A DNA stretch of 64,000 bases from Rhodanobacter sp. C01 (GTDB lineage Bacteria; Pseudomonadota; Gammaproteobacteria; Xanthomonadales; Rhodanobacteraceae): positions 1 through 64,000 of the forward strand of contig NZ_MUNR01000010.1 of NCBI RefSeq assembly GCF_002001045.1. The letters are read 5' to 3'. Made by a program: the position numbers and the translations under genes. Under the pieces are notes generated by a model. It searched no databases, was not told where the DNA came from, and saw only the letters and a list, made by a program, of their open reading frames with translations. Of this stretch, positions 59,968 to 64,000 are shown one piece after another. Within the stretch, counting starts at the first letter, position 1; every line of letters starts with the position of its first letter.

Positions 59968-61404
59968 TTATCGACTGAGTCCCTGCTGCGCCCGTTGCTG
60001 CGTCTGCTGCATGGCTTGCTGTGCGGCCTGCTGTTGCGCCTGCAACTGCATATCCCACATCTCGTTCAAGCTGTTGGCCTGCTGCTGAAACTGCCGGCCA
60101 TCGGGCGTGCGCAGATACTGCTGCGCTGATTCGTGTTGCGCCTTGTCCCAGAGCGCGTTGTCCGGGTTCTGCGAAGCCAGGTACATGCGGTCGATCCACT
60201 CATCCAGCTCACTCTTCGGAGCAGTTTGCGACTGCTCCAGCGCGCCCGGCACTGGCCCGTTCGGCATCGGCTGACGCTCGAACTGACCGTTCAACACTTC
60301 ATCGCGCGGCTCGGCATTGTATGGATCGGGCACGTGCCCGATCGCATGTCTGGACACTTCCAGCTCGTTGTAGCCACCCGGCTCAAGCCGGTTGATTTTT
60401 GGCATCAAGCGAAACAGCCACATGCCATCTTCCGAATGATGAATCACGTTGAGTCGTGGATCTTCGGGCTCCGGGTTCTTCGCCAGAATCGGCACATCGC
60501 TCAGCCCGTTGATGTAGTCGATCGCGAAATTGCCGGAGCGCATCGCCGCGCCGTTGCGGTGATAACCCCCACCGACATCCGAATGCGCGCCTGGCACGTA
60601 GATTCCGGCGAAGCGTCCGTCCGGCGTGATGCCCGGATCGATGATGCGGTCGGATTTGAACAGATCTCGATGCTCATCCATCGCGATGAACTGGATGCCG
60701 GAGATCACCGATGGCGGTAACCGACGGTCTTCATGCATCGCGTGACCCGTTCCCACCGGATCGAACAGCGCCACCGCCTGCGCCACCTGATGCGGCCCGA
60801 CCAGCGCAGGCCTGGTGTATTCGACAAAGGTTATCCGGTGATGGGAGTCGTAGGTGTAGCGAGCGCCGACGGGATCCTGGATACCACGCTCGTCGATCAA
60901 CCGGGCGAACAGAGCACTTTCCTCGCAACCACGGCTGAAACTCACGCTGGCGACGCGGATCTGCGCGTCGGGATCCTCGTGTTTCCATTTCCAGGCTTGA
61001 TCAATGAACTTCTTGTACATCTCTTCGGCACGCTCATCCACGGTATACCCACGGATCCCATCAGACATATGGGTGAATGGCTCATGCTGCTGCGTACCGG
61101 GGCCTTCGACATAGCCGTAGCCGACCTGGTGGTTGCCAGCTTCATTCAGAGCTTTGACTTGATCCGAGATCAGGCCGACGTTGGTTTCATGTTCGGGATC
61201 ATGGATCTTGTCGTTGCCAGTGCCATCCAGGGCGGCGATATACAAGCGCTCATGCGGATTGTTTGCATGCAGCAACACCGGCTCCTGAAAAGGCATGAGT
61301 TGCCGGCGGTCGTCTGTATAGATCGGCAAAAGCCGAGCGGCGGGATCATGCCGCACTCCATCGCTGAGGATGCCGTCCGGATCCAATTTGTCGTGCTGGC
61401 TCAT
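59968..61404 (-). CDS. DUF2235 (Tle1-like) alpha/beta hydrolase, putative toxin effector
   Basis: 478 residues. DUF2235 hallmarks: YIAALDGTGNDK (about 55-66), nucleophile elbow SVSFSRGCEES (Ser157; FSRG fits Tle1), ALFDPVGTG (about 212-220), and GIYVPGAHSDVGGGYHRNG with His274. The order Ser, Asp, His is as in type VI secretion phospholipase effectors. The last 55 residues are glutamine-rich (QLQAQQQAAQQAMQQTQQ), preceded by NPDNALWDKAQ. There is no signal peptide, so export would need a dedicated system. Q-rich tails are also seen on Xanthomonadales type IV secretion effectors, but the full XVIPCD motifs are not present. Its genetic setting, after two exported partner genes and 14 bp after a lipoprotein gene, fits a toxin-immunity operon. 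Confidence 0.82.
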   Translation of the reverse strand: MSQHDKLDPDGILSDGVRHDPAARLLPIYTDDRRQLMPFQEPVLLHANNPHERLYIAALDGTGNDKIHDPEHETNVGLISDQVKALNEAGNHQVGYGYVEGPGTQQHEPFTHMSDGIRGYTVDERAEEMYKKFIDQAWKWKHEDPDAQIRVASVSFSRGCEESALFARLIDERGIQDPVGARYTYDSHHRITFVEYTRPALVGPHQVAQAVALFDPVGTGHAMHEDRRLPPSVISGIQFIAMDEHRDLFKSDRIIDPGITPDGRFAGIYVPGAHSDVGGGYHRNGAAMRSGNFAIDYINGLSDVPILAKNPEPEDPRLNVIHHSEDGMWLFRLMPKINRLEPGGYNELEVSRHAIGHVPDPYNAEPRDEVLNGQFERQPMPNGPVPGALEQSQTAPKSELDEWIDRMYLASQNPDNALWDKAQHESAQQYLRTPDGRQFQQQANSLNEMWDMQLQAQQQAAQQAMQQTQQRAQQGLSR

Positions 61405-61418
61405 GGTCGCTTCCGTGC

Positions 61419-62033
61419 TCAGTAAATATGTGTCCAGGCAAGAACCAGGTCGATTCGAGCATCGCTATATTTGTTACCCGCGATCTGCTCGGTTTTGGTT
61501 GGAATCATCGCAGCCATATAGACGTTGATGGTGCGGTTGTTGACTTCGAGGAAAATGCTGGGGTCAGCGACCATGCCCTGAGGAAACATGCCTTCCCGAA
61601 TTTCAGAGTTGGATACCTTGTACAAGACAAGCTCGTTCTTGAAGATCGCGCCGATATCCACCTTGGCCTCATGCGCCACGCCATCCAGCGATACCCAACG
61701 CACCTCGGCAGGAAAAGGGAAATTGCTGATACCGCCGTGGGAAGCCGGCCACCAGTCATCCCGGTAATCAGGCGAACGTGGCGGTCCGTGAGGTTTATTG
61801 GCGTCGCGCAAGTTGAAGTCGTAATTGTTGTAGACCACTGTGCAGGCCAGCGTGTTGTAGCAATAGGGCTCAAAGCTGTGATCTACGAATTTCAGAGGGA
61901 ATTCGTTGGGAGCCATTTGGTGCGTATTTTTGGCATCGGACTGAGTAGACATGGCGGGTTGGCATCCTGTGGTCAGCAAAAGGAAAACGACGGCATGCAC
62001 GACGGCGCAGAAGAACCTTGATCGGCTGGACAT
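61419..62033 (-). CDS. Lipoprotein, candidate immunity protein of the DUF2235 operon
   Basis: 204 residues from the ATG at 62033, with GAGGGG at proper distance. A longer frame from 62096 overlaps the preceding stop codon (ATGA) but would give an unusually long signal. Lipobox LTTGC (Cys24) after MSSRSRFFCAVVHAVVFLLL. Mature part rich in Trp, Tyr, Phe and Pro: FEPYCYNTLACTVVYNNYDFN, DDWWPASHGGISNFPFPAEVRWVSLDG. No family is recognised with certainty. Its position before the lipase, and lipoprotein export, match immunity proteins that protect the envelope against phospholipase effectors (inference). Confidence 0.7.
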   Translation of the reverse strand: MSSRSRFFCAVVHAVVFLLLTTGCQPAMSTQSDAKNTHQMAPNEFPLKFVDHSFEPYCYNTLACTVVYNNYDFNLRDANKPHGPPRSPDYRDDWWPASHGGISNFPFPAEVRWVSLDGVAHEAKVDIGAIFKNELVLYKVSNSEIREGMFPQGMVADPSIFLEVNNRTINVYMAAMIPTKTEQIAGNKYSDARIDLVLAWTHIY

Positions 62034-62092
62034 GGCGCCCCTCACCCGGCGCAACCATTCGTTCACTTGCGCGGAGAGCCCATACACGAAAG

Positions 62093-62470
62093 TCATAGAT
62101 CGACCGCCGAATGGAATTCCACCTCATCCAGCTCGATAACCAGCCCTTTCTCCTCATCGTCAGAGTCGATCGCCCATTCCTTGGATGGCTTCAGAACCGT
62201 CTGCGCGGAAAGTCGCCCCGCCACAGCCTTCTTGCTGACTTCATCCGACAGCTCTGTACCGCACGGATAGATGATTATCAGATTTTCCTGATTTGGCGCG
62301 TCGCTCAAGGGAATGCCTGCACAGCTGACAACCTCGACCTCTTGCCCGATCAGCGCCGCCCGGCCGTGAAGCTGTTCGAGACTGACGACCTTGGATTGCG
62401 GAGGCCGCATCGCCGCCATGGCACAAGACGCCGATACGAACAGACATGCAATTGCAAAAAGGCGCTTCAT
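62093..62470 (-). CDS. Small exported protein of the DUF2235 operon, unknown
   Basis: 125 residues from the ATG at 62470. Signal peptide MKRLFAIACLFVSASCAMA, predicted cleavage AMA-A. The mature part is acidic: LEQLHGRAALIGQEVEVVSCAGIPLSDAPNQENL, IIIYPCGTELSDEVSKK and DSDDEEKGLVIELDEVEFHSAVDL. Two cysteines could form a disulfide. It overlaps the preceding 43-codon gene by ATGA and the following open frame by four bases. No known family is assignable. It could be a second immunity or accessory protein. Confidence 0.65.
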   Translation of the reverse strand: MKRLFAIACLFVSASCAMAAMRPPQSKVVSLEQLHGRAALIGQEVEVVSCAGIPLSDAPNQENLIIIYPCGTELSDEVSKKAVAGRLSAQTVLKPSKEWAIDSDDEEKGLVIELDEVEFHSAVDL

Positions 62471-62598
62471 TTTTGATTCCCGAAAGTCTGGCGCTCGGCA
62501 TCCGCCGACGCGGATGCCGCGGCTGTCTGGGCAGGCAACAAGCCCACGGCGGCGGCGACGGCAAGTAGCGAACGTCGAGGGCAACGATACGCACGCAT
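62467..62598 (-). CDS. 43-residue exported peptide, first gene of the DUF2235 operon
   Basis: Start at 62598, with AAGGAG seven bases upstream, one of the clearest ribosome-binding sites in the region. The sequence MRAYRCPRRSLLAVAAAVGL and the following LPAQTAAASA form a signal peptide, leaving about 14-17 hydrophilic residues. The stop codon overlaps the next start (ATGA). Its length and weak similarity make it easy to miss. It might be a leader for coupled translation or an exported peptide; which is unclear. Confidence 0.55.
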   Translation of the reverse strand: MRAYRCPRRSLLAVAAAVGLLPAQTAAASASADAERQTFGNQK

Positions 62599-62725
62599 GG
62601 CAGGCTCCTTCCTTGGTGGGGCGCGTCGAGACGTTGTACCGGATTTCGGTTTGCCGCGATGTCGGCGCGCGTCGCATTTCACGGAGGCCGTCGGCTGCCG
62701 GCGAGTCCGGTTTCCCTTGGCTGTC

Positions 62726-63829
62726 TCAGCGCTGCGAATGCCCTGACTCGTCGTAATCGCGATGGGTCAGCAGCCCGGGACGGATCAGGTCGATGAACGC
62801 GCGCGCCTCGGCGCTGAGGAACTTGCCCTTGCGCATCACCACGCCATAGCTTCGCTGCGGAAAATACTGCTTCATGTTGCGCACGGCCAGCCGCTTGTGA
62901 TCGGCCTCGGTGATGCAGATCCCTGTGACGATCGAGATGCCCATGCCCATCGCCACGTATTCCTTGATCACGTCCCAGCCGCCCACCTCGATCGCCACGT
63001 GGTACGGCACCTGGCGCTGCTGGAACACCAGATCGACCAGCCGATAGGTGGACAACCGCTGCGGCGGCAGGATCAGGCCATACGGTGACAGATCCTCCAG
63101 CGTGATCTTGTCCTTCGCCGCCAGCGGATGATCCGGCGGCATGATCAGCATCGGGTCGTAGTGATGCACCGGCGCCCAGGCGATGTCGTTCGGCACATCG
63201 AGCATCGAGCCGACCGCGAAGTCGGCATCATCGGCGCGCAGCAGCGCCATGCCGTCCTTGCCGGTGACATTGGCCAACTGCAGTTGCACCGCAGGAAAGC
63301 GTTCGCGATAACGACGCACCAGATCCGGCAGCAGGTACTGGATGGTCGAGGTGCCCGCGGCGATGGTCAGCCGGCCGCCCTGCAGCCCCTGCACCCGCGC
63401 CTGGAAGTCACGGTCCAGGGTCTCCCAGCCCTCGATCAGCGGTCGCGCCAGCTCGTACAGCGCCTCGCCGGCATCGGTGAGGTTGATGCGGCGCCGCCGA
63501 CGCTCCACCAGGGTTACGCCCAACTCGCGTTCCAGCGCCTGCAACTGCAAGCTGATCGTGGGTTGCGACAAATATAGCGCTTCCGCCGCGCGGGTCAGCG
63601 TACCCAGCTTCACCACGCTGACGAAGGCGCGCAACTGCTTGTGGCGGTTGCCCTTGTAATAGTAACGCCCACCCGTCTCGTCCGCGGCCTTGCCCTTTGC
63701 CCGCTTTTTTGCTGCGCCGCGGCGCAATTTTTCAGGTTTATTCAGCGAATTGTCTGGATTATTCGTGCTTTTTTTCAACATGTTATATGTACCATTGCTA
63801 TTGCTCATAATATTGATTGAAACATTCAC
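62726..63829 (-). CDS. LysR family regulator with N-terminal extension, divergent from malate synthase
   Basis: 367 residues if the start is 63829; ATGs at 63808 and 63781 are in frame and possible. The winged HTH starts at YYYKGNRHKQLRAFVSVVKLGTLTRAAEALYLSQPTISLQLQALEREL (about 56-105). The periplasmic-binding-like effector domain follows (about 145-350) with VAMGMGISIVTGICI. The first 50 residues are AT-rich in codons and lysine-rich and precede the usual LysR start. The YYYKGNR lead-in is known in Xanthomonadales LysR proteins. With 60 bp between start codons, it likely controls the malate synthase gene. Confidence 0.9.
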   Translation of the reverse strand: MNVSINIMSNSNGTYNMLKKSTNNPDNSLNKPEKLRRGAAKKRAKGKAADETGGRYYYKGNRHKQLRAFVSVVKLGTLTRAAEALYLSQPTISLQLQALERELGVTLVERRRRRINLTDAGEALYELARPLIEGWETLDRDFQARVQGLQGGRLTIAAGTSTIQYLLPDLVRRYRERFPAVQLQLANVTGKDGMALLRADDADFAVGSMLDVPNDIAWAPVHHYDPMLIMPPDHPLAAKDKITLEDLSPYGLILPPQRLSTYRLVDLVFQQRQVPYHVAIEVGGWDVIKEYVAMGMGISIVTGICITEADHKRLAVRNMKQYFPQRSYGVVMRKGKFLSAEARAFIDLIRPGLLTHRDYDESGHSQR

Positions 63830-63830
63830 T

Positions 63831-63860
63831 TTGTCAAATAGATGATTTCTGCCCTAGCTT
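63831..63860 (+). promoter_or_regulatory. Predicted promoter of the malate synthase gene
   Basis: -35 TTGTCA (63831-63836), 18-bp spacer, -10 TAGCTT (63855-63860), 29 bp upstream of the malate synthase ATG. It touches the LysR start codon, so the two genes share one compact control region. Confidence 0.45.
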
Positions 63861-63889
63861 CGAGTCTCCAACGAGAACGGAGCAAGCTC

Positions 63890-64000
63890 ATGGCAGTACC
63901 CCGGGAACGACTTGATACCAGCGCCATCGAAATCCATGCGGACGAGGCCGGTTACGAAAGCATCCTGACCTCCGAGGCCCAGGGTTTCCTGGTCCGCCTG
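63890..64000 (+). CDS. aceB: Malate synthase A, 5' end only
   Basis: 37 codons are visible before the window edge: MAVPRERLDTSAIEIHADEA, then GYESILTSEAQGFLVRL. This matches the N-terminus of glyoxylate-cycle malate synthase A, in which the region around GxxxILTxEALxFLxxL is conserved. Start at 63890, with GGAG (63879-63882). It condenses glyoxylate and acetyl-CoA to malate; isocitrate lyase would be expected next in this group but is outside the window. The divergent LysR gene supports regulation in acetate or fatty-acid growth. Confidence 0.85.
   Translation, partial: MAVPRERLDTSAIEIHADEAGYESILTSEAQGFLVRL

Noticed and set aside
59968-60130. C-terminal XVIPCD type IV secretion signal on the DUF2235 protein
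   Set aside because: The tail is Q-rich and has an NPDNALWDKAQ stretch, but the core GLxRIDHV-type motifs are absent, so I do not assign the domain.
1-64000. Search for tRNA, rRNA, CRISPR arrays, insertion sequences or prophage genes
   Set aside because: None found. The inverted repeats at 39577, 42156 and 57475 are extragenic palindromes, not arrays or transposon ends flanking a transposase.

Overview
The window is high-GC, densely coded DNA from a gammaproteobacterium of the order Xanthomonadales (Lysobacterales). It most resembles the Rhodanobacteraceae (Rhodanobacter, Dyella, Luteibacter and relatives). This placement is inferred from the gene repertoire: paired TonB-dependent receptors with a conserved N-terminus, TPR-sulfotransferases, abundant S10/S15/M1/M16 exopeptidases, PlsB, UbiJ-UbiB, and a LysR gene divergent from malate synthase. 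I see no rRNA, tRNA, CRISPR array, insertion sequence or phage module.

Layout. 1-877: truncated flavin-dependent halogenase-like gene. 1000-2982: rep helicase. 3097-6317: two tandem TPR-sulfotransferases. They converge on two tandem TonB-dependent receptors (6437-12541) that share matching promoters, leaders and terminators. 12791-22469: AI-2E family permease, lipoprotein acid phosphatase, a candidate small RNA or leader region, a lipoprotein, plsB, an exported amidohydrolase, ubiE and two small membrane proteins. 22477-26000: GST, EamA transporter, Lrp regulator and a bestrophin-like channel, the last flanked by a decayed copy of the lrp 3' end. 26001-38807: membrane-anchored AraC-type regulator followed by an exported peptidase and hydrolase run (S15, two S10, phosphoesterase, proline iminopeptidase, frameshifted GST, M1 aminopeptidase, alpha/beta hydrolase).

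38941-46733 is housekeeping and lipid metabolism: sterol desaturase family, ICMT family, YgjP-type metallopeptidase, rdgC, aromatic aminotransferase, ttcA, YdcH-like protein, GNAT and pssA. 46812-50615 is a marR-fusC-DUF1656-hlyD efflux operon with a perfect 20-bp operator palindrome. 50761-59325 holds a DUF4156 lipoprotein, M16 protease, small exported protein, trmL, ubiJ-ubiB, truC, arfB and a lysophospholipid acyltransferase. 59365-62598 is a five-gene, partly overlapping operon. It centres on a DUF2235 (Tle1-like) lipase with a glutamine-rich tail, accompanied by exported and lipoprotein partners, and looks like an effector-immunity locus. 62726-64000: a LysR regulator divergent from malate synthase A, which runs off the window.

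Functionally, the left half combines outer-membrane import (TonB receptors) with periplasmic peptide and phosphoester breakdown. The right half covers envelope lipid synthesis (PlsB, PssA, acyltransferase), ubiquinone synthesis (UbiE, UbiJ, UbiB), tRNA modification (TtcA, TrmL, TruC) and efflux. The least explained parts are the sulfotransferase/receptor quartet, the DUF2235 operon, a 26-bp perfect palindrome upstream of the first receptor, and the possible RNA at 14941-15038.
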